Part shown: positions 55,390 to 63,881 of the stretch, piece after piece | How the letters are laid out: the number at the start of each line of letters is the position of its first letter | Numbering within the stretch: position 1 is the stretch's first letter | Origin: DATGSL01 sp964645585 | Lineage (GTDB): Bacteria > Verrucomicrobiota > Verrucomicrobiia > Opitutales > T3Sed10-336 | Length of the DNA: 64,000 nucleotides | Direction of reading: 5' to 3' | NCBI GenBank assembly: GCA_964645585.1 | Contig: CAZYAN010000001.1 | Coordinates: 62,001 to 126,000, forward strand | The notes under the pieces: model-generated | Databases searched by the model: none | What the model saw: only the letters and a program-made list of their open reading frames with translations | Told to the model about the DNA's origin: nothing | Program-made: the position numbers and the translations under genes

Positions 55390-56061
55390 ATGCCCAACCG
55401 CCAGCCCCGCCATTCCCGGTCCGCGAAAATTGAACGTTGGGTTTGGGTGACCGTCGTCGCCACAGCGGTGGTGATTTTCCTTCTGCTCATCCCCGCGGTT
55501 CTGCTTTCGATCTCGTGGGATCGCGCCGAAGCCGCTTATGAAGAGCAGGTGACCCGGCTGCGAGAGGCGGGACTTCCCGTTACCGCCGCGGAGGTGAACA
55601 AACTCTACCACGAACACGGAAGAGATCCCGCCGAGAATGCCGCCCCGGTTTATGATCGCGCGTTCAGTCAGATGAAGTTGTCGCGTGAGGAAGAGGAGCA
55701 GCTATCCAATTTGACCAAGTTGGCGCAGGAGGTCGAGCCTGTGGCGGAGGACCAGGTTGCAGCAGCAGCTGCAACAATCGAAAAGTATGTTCCCGCGATC
55801 GATCTTCTCAAAGCGGCCGCCGCTCTCCCGTATCTCCGCTATGATTCAGATTTTACTTTGGGTCCAAAGCTGCTCATTCCGCATGTAGGGCAGCTTCGCG
55901 CTGCGGCGCGTTTGCTCATGGCCGAGGCGATTGCCCCCGCGCACGCGAGCGACGGGGCTCGGGCGGGTGCCGCTGTTGTGGCAATGGTCGAAGTTCGCGG
56001 AATCGAGGAGAGACCAGTTCGGCGCGAAAGGCTGCCCGCAGAGGAGGAGCGGAGAGAATAG
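55390..56061 (+). CDS. Hypothetical single-pass membrane protein, possibly C-terminally truncated
   Basis: 223 residues. Basic N-terminus, one membrane helix (about 20-43), then a mostly helical extracytoplasmic part (VTRLREAGLPVTAAEVNKLY, LPYLRYDSDFTLGPKLLIPH, LRAAARLLMAEAI). The layout resembles the first third of longer uncharacterised planctomycete/verrucomicrobial proteins with this N-terminal pattern. The final 30 residues (VRGIEERPVRRERLPAEEERRE) are low-complexity and charged, unlike the rest, and the frame stops 13 bases before a convergent gene. I suspect truncation or an end frameshift; it may also be intact. Confidence 0.55.
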   Translation: MPNRQPRHSRSAKIERWVWVTVVATAVVIFLLLIPAVLLSISWDRAEAAYEEQVTRLREAGLPVTAAEVNKLYHEHGRDPAENAAPVYDRAFSQMKLSREEEEQLSNLTKLAQEVEPVAEDQVAAAAATIEKYVPAIDLLKAAAALPYLRYDSDFTLGPKLLIPHVGQLRAAARLLMAEAIAPAHASDGARAGAAVVAMVEVRGIEERPVRRERLPAEEERRE

Positions 56062-56073
56062 AAGAGACCGCCG

Positions 56074-57447
56074 TCAGTCGATCCGGATACGGAGGAAGCC
56101 CTGGTTTTCGTCGAGCGGAAGCGAGAGGCGCTGCCAGGAACCGTCGCCGGGGCGCCGGGGTCCAGGGGTCCATGGTTCCGTCAAGAGATCGCCGGTTTGC
56201 TCGGGAGTAAAGTGAAATCCCGGAGCGGTTGAGTAGAAGGCGGTCAGTTCACCAGCGGCGGAAGCTCCTAAAATCGGCTGAGACCGCGGCGGCGTCTGGC
56301 TGGGGTTGAGCGTTTGCAGGGAAATTGTTTCGATATAGAATTCCGCGGGGGCGAGGAGAGCGATACCGACAATGACATTTGCGCGGTGATTTTGTATATC
56401 GCCGGCGGTGGTTGTTGTCGCGTCGCAGCGAGCAAAATAAGCTTGTTCCGGTTTGGTTCCAAGGAGAGCCCCGCGAACATAGAGGTCCTGGAGAAACGTT
56501 TCAGCGGACGAGCGAAGGGAGCTCCAGAGGGCAGGATTGTTCTCTTCGAACGCGGCGAAGGCGAGCGAGCGCTGGAGGCTGTGAGCGATCCAGCGCTTCG
56601 CGCGAGCGGCGGGCAGGTAGCGGTTTTCGACATCCGTTTGGTCGAGGGTGCGAGCTCCCCAAAGCACGATTCCGGTGGAGAGAAGATCACGAATTACGTT
56701 GATGTGGGCGCTGTTCAGCTGGTCGATTTCGGCGTTATTTAAAGTGGCCGCCAATCCATCGACTTCGAGAATGAGGTCGAGTCCGGCGGGCGGATTCCAA
56801 ATTCCGTTGGCGGAATCATTTTGGGCGATTCGTGCGGCGGCAGAACCGCTGGCGCCGATAGAGAAGGGAGAACCGGAACCGCCTCCGATTGCGGCAGGGC
56901 CGACAAGAATTTGCGGATAATAGAGCGTGGCGAAACCGAGGTTGTCCGGCAGACTGTTTCTCCATTCGGTGATCGCACTGACGGTGTCGGCGGTGCTCGG
57001 CGGATCGAGGATCAGGGTGAAATGTTTGGATTCGGCAAACGCGCGGAGTTGTTCGAGCAGCGGATTGCGCTCATGGTTTGGAAGCTCCGAGAGTTCGGGA
57101 ATGAGAAGCAATCCCAAGTCGGAAAGGATCGGGATCCATGCGAGCCCGCGCGGTTTCATGCTGCTCAGGTTTGGCGACAGCGCCTGCGGGAGCGGCAAAT
57201 TCGGGTTGAGGCGAATAATCTCGATTTCGCTTCCGCCGTTCCGAAAAAACTGGCGAACCTGAACTTCCGCGGCCCAGTTCTGTGGTGTCGCTGAGGCGAA
57301 GAAAGTATCGAACCTTTGTGAATCGACTCGAACCGGAGTATCGATGGGACCTGTTGCGAACCGGCCGATGATTGCTGTTTCGGATGTTGGCAGCTCGGCT
57401 GCTGTTACGGTAATCGGCAGGAGAAGGATGAGGAGAAAAATCCGCAT
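56074..57447 (-). CDS. Phage tail sheath-like protein with signal peptide and C-terminal extension
   Basis: 457 residues. Residues about 22-377 match contractile tail sheath proteins: TAIIGRFATGPIDTPVRV, VRQFFRNGGSEIEIIRL, FTLILDPP, GIWNPPAGLD, LNSAHINVIRD, the strong C-terminal block GIVLWGARTL, then FEENNPALWSSLRSSAETFL, GALLGTKPEQAYFARCD and LLAPAEFYIETISLQ. Two features are odd. The N-terminal arm that interlocks sheath subunits is replaced by a signal peptide (MRIFLLILLLPITVTAAE). Residues 378-457 add a tail with GDGSWQRLSLPLDENQGF and FLRIRI, like the end modules of the LamG proteins. No tube, baseplate or ATPase genes are nearby. It lies 88 bp downstream of nrdJ. Confidence 0.8.
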   Translation of the reverse strand: MRIFLLILLLPITVTAAELPTSETAIIGRFATGPIDTPVRVDSQRFDTFFASATPQNWAAEVQVRQFFRNGGSEIEIIRLNPNLPLPQALSPNLSSMKPRGLAWIPILSDLGLLLIPELSELPNHERNPLLEQLRAFAESKHFTLILDPPSTADTVSAITEWRNSLPDNLGFATLYYPQILVGPAAIGGGSGSPFSIGASGSAAARIAQNDSANGIWNPPAGLDLILEVDGLAATLNNAEIDQLNSAHINVIRDLLSTGIVLWGARTLDQTDVENRYLPAARAKRWIAHSLQRSLAFAAFEENNPALWSSLRSSAETFLQDLYVRGALLGTKPEQAYFARCDATTTTAGDIQNHRANVIVGIALLAPAEFYIETISLQTLNPSQTPPRSQPILGASAAGELTAFYSTAPGFHFTPEQTGDLLTEPWTPGPRRPGDGSWQRLSLPLDENQGFLRIRID

Positions 57448-57535
57448 AAGGAGGCAACCTTAGCCGATGTTCGCATGTCGGGCAAGGTCTGCCTCCAAGG
57501 CGGCCCTGTCAGGAATAAGACGGCGGGTGCCGCGG

Positions 57536-59641
57536 TCAGGCTTCGCAGGCGTCGCTGGTGCAGGCGGGGGTCTCGTAGGGGCGGGTTTCGTCGGATTCTT
57601 CTCTGAGGGTGGCGTAATCAACTTTCCGATACACCAGCCGATTCCAAAGGGCGATGTCGTCTTCGGTGATGACTTCCTCGCGCGGGGCCTGCGGGTAGAT
57701 TTTGTCGCCCGCGTAGGGGAGGAGGGAGATCCCGGTGAAGTAGCGGCGGTTTCGCCAAATAAAATCTTCGACCGCGTCCCATTCGTCCGGCCGCACCGTA
57801 CATGTGTTTGACACATTGTGATGAAGCGACGGAGATATGTCGTCGAAGGCCCGGCCCGCCTGCACCCAATGCTGCTGGACGAACTTGACTGCTTTCAAAA
57901 AATCAATGGCGCCAAGGTCGCCTCGGACGATCGCGCCGGGCGGGGCGGTTTGAGGAAATATGATGACATCATCACTTTCCGGGTGATGCGTGGACGGTTC
58001 GATCATATGCGGGTTGACCTTTGCGAAATGGCGATAGACGGGATCGTCGCGATTCACTTGGACCCGCCTAAAGTAACGTTTGGCGTGATGGGGGTGAATT
58101 CCCGAACCGGCACCGAGGAGGAGCGAAGTCGTGCCTTCAGGTTTGACGCAAGTCGTCCGCGCTGCGGGCCGGATTCCGATCGCGGCCGCGACGGCGGCGT
58201 TGGCGGTGCGGCAGATGGCCGCGCCGCATTCGAGCACCTCTTGTTTCAGCAGCAGATCGGGCCGGTCGAGGATGCCGCAGATGGAGACTCCGATCAGGGC
58301 TTCGCGTTCGTTGAGAAAACGGGTGACGGGGCCAAGACACGGCATGTCGATATACGCGGCTTGCAGCGTGCCGAGGACGGCGGCGTGATGACAGGCCCGG
58401 TAGAAATCCTCCTCCGTTGTGATCTTGGCGGCGTTGATCGTTGAGAGGTTGCACATCTGCCAGCCGGAGAGCCGGGTGGCGGCGTTCAGGGCGTCTTGGA
58501 AACCGAGCTCTCGCAGGCGGGCGGCGTCGCTGTCCAAAAACGGACCACTAACAACCGGATTGAGGCCGATCTCGCAACACGGGTTGCAGCCGTATTCCTT
58601 GGATGAGGAAAAATAGAATCCGGGTTCGCCGAATTCTTTTTGGCAATCGAACAGCTGGTGGAATTGTTTGCGGGTTCCGGATGAGCGGTCGATGACGGCG
58701 GAGTTGTTCGAGCCTGCGCGTTGCGGATTCTCGTCGATCCAATTCCCGGTTTTGGCCTCCATCATAGCGGCGTCATCGGGAGAAAACAGGCAGATCGTGG
58801 CAGAGCGTCGCGTGCCGCCTGCAATTACCGCACGCGCGACAAACATGCAAATATCGTAGGCTTCTATCGGTTGCAGGCGCCTGCCGCCCGCGCGTTTGAG
58901 GATCTGCTCGACGTTTTCCAGCGCCCGCTTGAGCGGCCGGTAACCTGGTGCTCGACCGCCGGAAGTCTTGAGGGGAGCGCCGCGCCGGCGGATCCGTGAA
59001 TAATCGAATCGCACCATGTATCCAGAAAGGTACGACTGAAACAGTGCGTCTAGGGAGTCGCTCCATCCCTCGATTGAATCGGCGACCGCGTGATCGACGA
59101 CGGGGAGTTTGCGATCGTCCGGGCGATTGGGGAATTTCGGCAGTCGGTTGATATGGTGAAATTGAACCGAAATGCCGCAGCCGCATCCGGCGAGAAGCAG
59201 GTAGAAGTATTCGCGGAAAAAGGCGATGCGATCGACCGGGCTGAAGCAGCAGTTGAACATGCGGGCGTTGGCCGCTTCGATCGCCTTGCCGCCAAACTGG
59301 AGAGAGCGCATCGAAGGCATCACCCGCTTTTCGCGAACCGCGTGGAAGGCTTCGCGGATGCAATCGGGAACCGTTCGTCCAGCGAGGCAGGCGCGGACGC
59401 GCTCTTGGGCGGGATCGGTCGTTTTGTCCGGCGGCGGGAGAAACTGATCCGGGCACTTGTGATACCCGCCGAAGCGGCGGAGGTGCATCGATTCGACGCG
59501 GTCGACGATTTCGTGAAACAGCTCGCGGCGTTTCAGGTCGGGCCGGTAACGGGCGTATTTATCGGTCGCGATAAAATCGCTCAGACCGTTGTCCGCATAG
59601 TCACGCGGTTGCGTGTCGGCCCTCTTTCTCCCGGAAGCCAT
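57536..59641 (-). CDS. nrdJ: Adenosylcobalamin-dependent ribonucleoside-triphosphate reductase (class II)
   Basis: 701 residues, the size of monomeric B12-dependent RTPR. It reduces ribonucleotides to deoxyribonucleotides independently of oxygen. ARMFNCCFSPVDR supplies one redox Cys; GCNPCCEIGLNP holds the N-x-C-x-E active-site triad; WQMCNLSTINAA supplies the other redox Cys; TTCVKPEGTTSLLLGAGSG binds phosphate; the C-terminal swinging pair is CTSDAC. No class I or III genes are in view. I found no cobalamin riboswitch in the 352 bp upstream. Confidence 0.93.
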   Translation of the reverse strand: MASGRKRADTQPRDYADNGLSDFIATDKYARYRPDLKRRELFHEIVDRVESMHLRRFGGYHKCPDQFLPPPDKTTDPAQERVRACLAGRTVPDCIREAFHAVREKRVMPSMRSLQFGGKAIEAANARMFNCCFSPVDRIAFFREYFYLLLAGCGCGISVQFHHINRLPKFPNRPDDRKLPVVDHAVADSIEGWSDSLDALFQSYLSGYMVRFDYSRIRRRGAPLKTSGGRAPGYRPLKRALENVEQILKRAGGRRLQPIEAYDICMFVARAVIAGGTRRSATICLFSPDDAAMMEAKTGNWIDENPQRAGSNNSAVIDRSSGTRKQFHQLFDCQKEFGEPGFYFSSSKEYGCNPCCEIGLNPVVSGPFLDSDAARLRELGFQDALNAATRLSGWQMCNLSTINAAKITTEEDFYRACHHAAVLGTLQAAYIDMPCLGPVTRFLNEREALIGVSICGILDRPDLLLKQEVLECGAAICRTANAAVAAAIGIRPAARTTCVKPEGTTSLLLGAGSGIHPHHAKRYFRRVQVNRDDPVYRHFAKVNPHMIEPSTHHPESDDVIIFPQTAPPGAIVRGDLGAIDFLKAVKFVQQHWVQAGRAFDDISPSLHHNVSNTCTVRPDEWDAVEDFIWRNRRYFTGISLLPYAGDKIYPQAPREEVITEDDIALWNRLVYRKVDYATLREESDETRPYETPACTSDACEA

Positions 59642-59993
59642 TGCGGGCGTACTTTACCTGTTGAGGGGGAGAATGGCGAGAGCTGAGGTTTCGGAGGTAC
59701 GATGCTCGGCGATCGGAGGTGCCAAGGGGGGCGACATAAGGGCGGCAGCGTTCCGATTACAATTGGAGAAAATGCGGAAAGCCTTGAAAGGGCGAATCAG
59801 CCATCCTATCGGCTAGGTCGCCCCTTCAAGGCTTATTCTTTTGTTCCACTGGTACCCTGGGCTCAGTTATCAAGCCCTTCGAGCGATCCGCGGAGGGATG
59901 TCCCCGCTGAACGAATGTACTGCGCTTGCTATGCCGTTAGGTTCCTCAGAGGTGCGTTGCGATGGAGATTTCGCGCATCGGTCTCGTCGGGCA
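59642..59993. other. Intergenic region upstream of nrdJ with a strong hairpin
   Basis: 352 bases between the pgm stop and the nrdJ start, both on the minus strand. The main feature is a near-perfect 17-bp inverted repeat: 59779-59795 pairs with 59818-59834 (one mismatch), with a smaller AGCC/GGCT stem inside the loop. On the + strand a T-rich stretch follows (ATTCTTTTGTT); on the minus strand only a weak one. It may end pgm transcription or belong to an unannotated small RNA. I see no reading frame that looks real and no tRNA. Confidence 0.5.
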
Positions 59994-61994
59994 TTAAGTC
60001 GTCTGTGAGGAAGTGGCCGTGACCGGGGCGGGCTGATCGGCCCGGGCCGCGGCGTCTTCCTGAACGGCGTCGCGGAGAGCTGTGAGTGCCCGGAGCGCAG
60101 TTTCCTTAATCGTCGCGAGATCGCCATTCTTTGTTTCCTCTTTCGCGAAGAAGTAGAACTTGATCTTCGGCTCGGTTCCGCTGCCCCGGACGGCGTAGGA
60201 ATAGCCGTTCTCGAGCTCGAGCATGTAAAAGTTCTGGTTCGGGATCTTCATTCCGTCGGCGTCGTGTATCTCGTCGCGTCCAAAGTCGATCATCCGGGCG
60301 ACGCGGGTGCCGCCAATTTCGGTCGGCGGGCTGGCGCGGTAGGAGTCGAGAATGTTCCGGATCTTCGCGGCGCCGGCCGCGCCTTCGTAATAGATTTGTC
60401 CAAGAAGCTCGTCGTAGTACCCGTATCTCCGATACAAATCGTCGAGATGTTCTGGGATCGACTTTCCGGACTTTTTGACGGCGGCGGCCAGCTCACAGAA
60501 CATCAGGACCGCGCCATTCCCGTCTTTGTCGCGAACGAGATCACCCGAAAGGTAGCCGTAGCTCTCCTCGCCGCCAAAGACGTAAAACGTGCTGTATTCC
60601 TGGAGCAGCTCGGCGCGCCGCCGCCGTTCGGTTCGGTCGTAGTCGAGAGCAATACCGGTTTTCTCGAACAGATTGCGGACAAGCACTTTCTCCCAGCCGT
60701 TGATCTTTTCTGCGATCCATTTAAAGCCGGTAAGTGTATTGATCACTTTGAGACCATGGGCCCGGGCGATCGCGTCTTGCAGGTCGGACGTGACAAATGT
60801 CTTGATAACGGCCGCGGAGGAAGTGCCTTCGGGCGGCAGCCAGCCGAGTTCTTTGTATTTGAGAATCCGATACTCGGCGAGCAGGGCGCCGATCTGATTG
60901 CCGGAGAGGAGCTCCATCCTTCTTCCGTCGGCGCTCCGGACGGCGACGCCCATGCGGTCGCAGTCGGGATCGGTTCCAATCACGACATCGGCACCCGAGC
61001 GCTCAGCGAGCGCAATCGCCTTCGAGAGAGCTTCGGCGTTTTCCGGATTCGGACTTTCGACGGTGGAGAACGCGGGATCCGGGACCATCTGCTCTTCGAC
61101 CGTTTCAAAGGAAATACCGAACTGTTCCATCAGCGGAACCGACTGGATGGCAGCGGTTCCGTGAATCGGACTGAAGACTACCTTGAGCGGGTTGTCCTTG
61201 AAAACGTCTGGATCGAGGATGACGCTCGCGACTTCGTCCCGGTAGGCGGCGTCGGCCCAGTCGGGAATTTCGATGACGCCGTCGAGATTGATTTGGAGAA
61301 ACGGCGGAATGTCGGCGAGCCGGACATTATTCACCTCGTTGATAATTCCGCTCGCGTGAGGTTCGACGATTTGTCCTCCGTCTTCAAAGTAGACTTTAAA
61401 CCCGTTGTCGTGAGGAGGATTATGGCTGGCGGTAATGACGACACCGGCGGTCGCGCGGAGGCGGCGCAGGGTGAAACTGAGCTGTGGTGTGGAGCGCGCT
61501 CCCGGGAAGACGAAGGCGCGACCGCCAAGGCGGGTCCAGGTGGAAGCGGCGAGATCGCAGAAGTGCCGGGAGAAATAACGCACGTCGTGGGCGATCGCGA
61601 GGCGCGGCTGTTCGAACCGTCGCTCCTCGGTGAGATAGCGCTCGGCGTAACGGAACAAACCGATCGTGGCGCGGATGACGTTGAAGTCGTTGAGGGCGTT
61701 GCTGCCGACCGCCGGATGCGCCGGATGGGGCCCTGTGCTGTCCGGACCCCGTTCCGCCGTGGTGCTGATCCGCCCGATCGTCCGTCCGCGCATTCCGCCG
61801 GTTCCAAATTCGAGCGGCTGGAAGAAGCGGTCGCTCAATTCATCCCAAGCTTCGGTTTCGACCAGTTCATTGAGACTCTCAACGGCCCATTCCGGGAGAA
61901 AGCCGGCTTCGAGCCATTCGGTGAGGTTCTCGGCCGCCGATTCGAGAAGTTTCCCCTTGGTGCGCGCCTGTTGGATTTTTTCGAGAAGGTTCAT
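59994..61994 (-). CDS. Phosphoglucomutase/phosphomannomutase family phosphohexomutase
   Basis: 666 residues from ATG at 61994; earlier in-frame starts run into the next gene. Alpha-D-phosphohexomutase fold in four domains: start LEFGTGGMRGRTIG, catalytic phosphoserine S190 in TASHNPPHDNGFKVYF, magnesium loop GTDPDCDRMGVAV, sugar loop GGEESYGYLSG, and phosphate-binding RGSGTEPKIKFYF at the end. It interconverts hexose 1- and 6-phosphates. The long form resembles bacterial PgcA-type enzymes. With the adjacent UDP-sugar pyrophosphorylase it likely feeds nucleotide-sugar synthesis. Confidence 0.92.
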   Translation of the reverse strand: MNLLEKIQQARTKGKLLESAAENLTEWLEAGFLPEWAVESLNELVETEAWDELSDRFFQPLEFGTGGMRGRTIGRISTTAERGPDSTGPHPAHPAVGSNALNDFNVIRATIGLFRYAERYLTEERRFEQPRLAIAHDVRYFSRHFCDLAASTWTRLGGRAFVFPGARSTPQLSFTLRRLRATAGVVITASHNPPHDNGFKVYFEDGGQIVEPHASGIINEVNNVRLADIPPFLQINLDGVIEIPDWADAAYRDEVASVILDPDVFKDNPLKVVFSPIHGTAAIQSVPLMEQFGISFETVEEQMVPDPAFSTVESPNPENAEALSKAIALAERSGADVVIGTDPDCDRMGVAVRSADGRRMELLSGNQIGALLAEYRILKYKELGWLPPEGTSSAAVIKTFVTSDLQDAIARAHGLKVINTLTGFKWIAEKINGWEKVLVRNLFEKTGIALDYDRTERRRRAELLQEYSTFYVFGGEESYGYLSGDLVRDKDGNGAVLMFCELAAAVKKSGKSIPEHLDDLYRRYGYYDELLGQIYYEGAAGAAKIRNILDSYRASPPTEIGGTRVARMIDFGRDEIHDADGMKIPNQNFYMLELENGYSYAVRGSGTEPKIKFYFFAKEETKNGDLATIKETALRALTALRDAVQEDAAARADQPAPVTATSSQTT

Positions 61995-62037
61995 GTTGTG
62001 GAATCTGGAATGAGGGAACTGTGAATAAACATTGCGG

Positions 62038-63507
62038 CTAGAGAACCAGACCGTCTTGAACGGGGGGCTTCGGCTCGAGCGATTGCCATGCCTGGATAAA
62101 GCCCGCCTCATCGGTCGCGAAAAGGGGGCTGACCTCGATGGCGATGGACGGCAAGCCGCTCGCGTCGGTTTCGAGCGGAATGCCGGCGGCGCGGAACCAG
62201 CGGGCAAAGCGCCGGAGCTGGTCATCGCGACAAGTTGCGGGCGAGTCGGATCCCTCCGCGTTCTTCACCGGCGAAAATTCGTCTTCGCGCCGGGATTCGA
62301 TGACGAGCGGATTGCGGGCAAACGGGAGCGCGTCGAACACGAACATCTCGAATTTGATACCGTTTGGCTCGGACGGTTTCAGCGGGTTGCCGCTCTCGTC
62401 GATCGTCGGGATCTTTTTTCGTGCCCGGTGGAACGGGAGAACCGGGCCGCCTTCGTCGGCACGCTCGCCGAGCTTTTTGACAAAGGGAACCGCGAGCAAA
62501 TGGATGGCGATGCTGCCGCTGCCGAAGAGGAGCGCGCCTGAGTCGTCGTGTTTTTCGGCGAACGCGGCGGGCAAGTCGCTGTATTCGACGACGAGCATCT
62601 TGCCGTCTCGCTGCGCAAAGACGCCGACCTTTTCGTCGGGCGAGCGTTTCGCAATCATCTTGCTCGACATCTCCGATTGCTCCCTGAGGTGAAAGCCGAG
62701 AAAGACCGGGTCGATGGCGTGGACGAGGGGGTTGTCCACCTGGAAGTAGGAGATCGTTTCGATCCCGCGATCTTCCATCATCGCGATGGCACCGCTCCGG
62801 CAAAGGGCGCGAAGCGAGCCGCCATGACCGTCGGGCGACATCGCGATCCGGTTTTTGGATTCGAGGAGAATTTTGCCGTTTGGATCGACAGCGGGCATCC
62901 TGCCTTGTCGAAAGAAAAACACGTCGCCTTCGGGCAGTCCGAAGAATTGGTGCTGACGAAAGAAAGCCTCGGTTTCCGCGTGATTGACGTGGCTCGTCAT
63001 AATGAACCACGGGATCGCAGCGCCGAATTGCGCGCGCGCGGCTTGTATTTGTTCGGCGAATACCTGAAACAGCGATTTCTTGGTAACCGGGGTCACGGGG
63101 AACGTCCCCTTCGGGCCGTCGAACCCGAGCCGGGTGCCCTGACCGCCGGCAACGGTGAACGCGGCGACCTTTCCTTGGCGAAGAGCTTCTTCACCGATTT
63201 GCGCGGCTTCCCGCCATTCCTGCTGTTCCGCTTTCGTTTTGGGGAGATGGAGAAACGGAGCCGGTTCGAGGGTGGAAAAGTCACCGCTGGCAGGGTCGTC
63301 GCCCGCGCCAGCGGTCAGCCGGCTGATCTCCGCGAGATCGATTTCGCGGGCGTCGGCGAGCAGCTGTTCACGATCGTTCGAAGAAAGTTCGTCCCAAAAT
63401 CGAAAAACCTGGCCCTGGTCCGCTTCCTCGAAATTCCGGTGCAGGTCGGCCGTCGCGGAATCCGACGCGTCATTATGGCCGAGGCTTGTCTTTGTTCGTT
63501 CTATCAT
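62038..63507 (-). CDS. UDP-sugar pyrophosphorylase, UAP1-like
   Basis: 489 residues. Nucleotidyltransferase of the UDPGP family: TVAGGQGTRLGFDGPKGTFP is the nucleotide loop, PWFIMTSHVNHAETEAFF and FFRQGRMPAVDPNGKI follow, SPDGHGGSLRAL and YFQVDNPLVHAIDPVFLG hold substrate and metal residues, and EDEFSPVKNAEG the C-terminal Lys. This pattern is that of eukaryotic-type UDP-N-acetylglucosamine pyrophosphorylase rather than bacterial GalU or GlmU. Substrate could be GlcNAc-1-P, GalNAc-1-P or glucose-1-P. It lies 43 bp upstream of the phosphohexomutase on the same strand. Confidence 0.88.
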   Translation of the reverse strand: MIERTKTSLGHNDASDSATADLHRNFEEADQGQVFRFWDELSSNDREQLLADAREIDLAEISRLTAGAGDDPASGDFSTLEPAPFLHLPKTKAEQQEWREAAQIGEEALRQGKVAAFTVAGGQGTRLGFDGPKGTFPVTPVTKKSLFQVFAEQIQAARAQFGAAIPWFIMTSHVNHAETEAFFRQHQFFGLPEGDVFFFRQGRMPAVDPNGKILLESKNRIAMSPDGHGGSLRALCRSGAIAMMEDRGIETISYFQVDNPLVHAIDPVFLGFHLREQSEMSSKMIAKRSPDEKVGVFAQRDGKMLVVEYSDLPAAFAEKHDDSGALLFGSGSIAIHLLAVPFVKKLGERADEGGPVLPFHRARKKIPTIDESGNPLKPSEPNGIKFEMFVFDALPFARNPLVIESRREDEFSPVKNAEGSDSPATCRDDQLRRFARWFRAAGIPLETDASGLPSIAIEVSPLFATDEAGFIQAWQSLEPKPPVQDGLVL

Positions 63508-63551
63508 TTTAGGTGTTTCGCTATCAAAGGTGGCATTTCTCTAACTAGGCG

Positions 63552-63881
63552 ATGAAAAACCCGAAAATCGGAAAGTCGATACTGGTTCTCGTATGCGGGC
63601 TGTTCATCGCGGCGTCCGCATTCTTTTCCGTACTTCTGGGAAAGACCTATCGGGAGTACACAAACATGCAATCCCGAGCAGCCTACTACGAAGAAAAAGT
63701 AGCGGACAAGGAAGCGCAACTGAAGGAAAAAGCGGACCGTCTGCACCGTCTCCGGCACGACCCCGAGTATGTCGATCGGGTTATCCGCCAGCGTCTCGGT
63801 TATGCGAAGCCGGGAGAGCTGGTTTTTCGCTTCGAGGAAGTCGAAGTCGAAGAATTCGATGAGGAACCCCTTCCGCAATGA
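63552..63881 (+). CDS. FtsB/DivIC-like septum formation protein
   Basis: 109 residues. A short cytoplasmic N-terminus, one membrane helix (about 8-29), a coiled coil (about 34-68), then RHDPEYVDRVIRQRLGYAKPGELVFRFEE, the conserved DivIC/FtsB end motif with RxxLGYxxPGE. Member of the divisome FtsQLB-type complex. Its stop overlaps the next start (ATGA). Divergent from the pyrophosphorylase gene across 44 bp. Confidence 0.88.
   Translation: MKNPKIGKSILVLVCGLFIAASAFFSVLLGKTYREYTNMQSRAAYYEEKVADKEAQLKEKADRLHRLRHDPEYVDRVIRQRLGYAKPGELVFRFEEVEVEEFDEEPLPQ

Noticed and set aside
56074..57447. Prophage or contractile injection system locus
   Set aside because: Only the sheath-like gene is present. Neighbours are nrdJ and an unrelated membrane protein; no tube, baseplate, spike, ATPase, integrase or attachment site is seen.
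59870..59925. Cobalamin riboswitch fragment near nrdJ
   Set aside because: A GGGATGTCCCCGC-like string recalls part of the B12 aptamer, but it lies on the + strand while nrdJ is on the minus strand, and the other conserved blocks are missing.
59642..59993. tmRNA, SRP RNA or RNase P RNA
   Set aside because: None of the conserved ends or core sequences of these RNAs was recognised; only the hairpin stands out.
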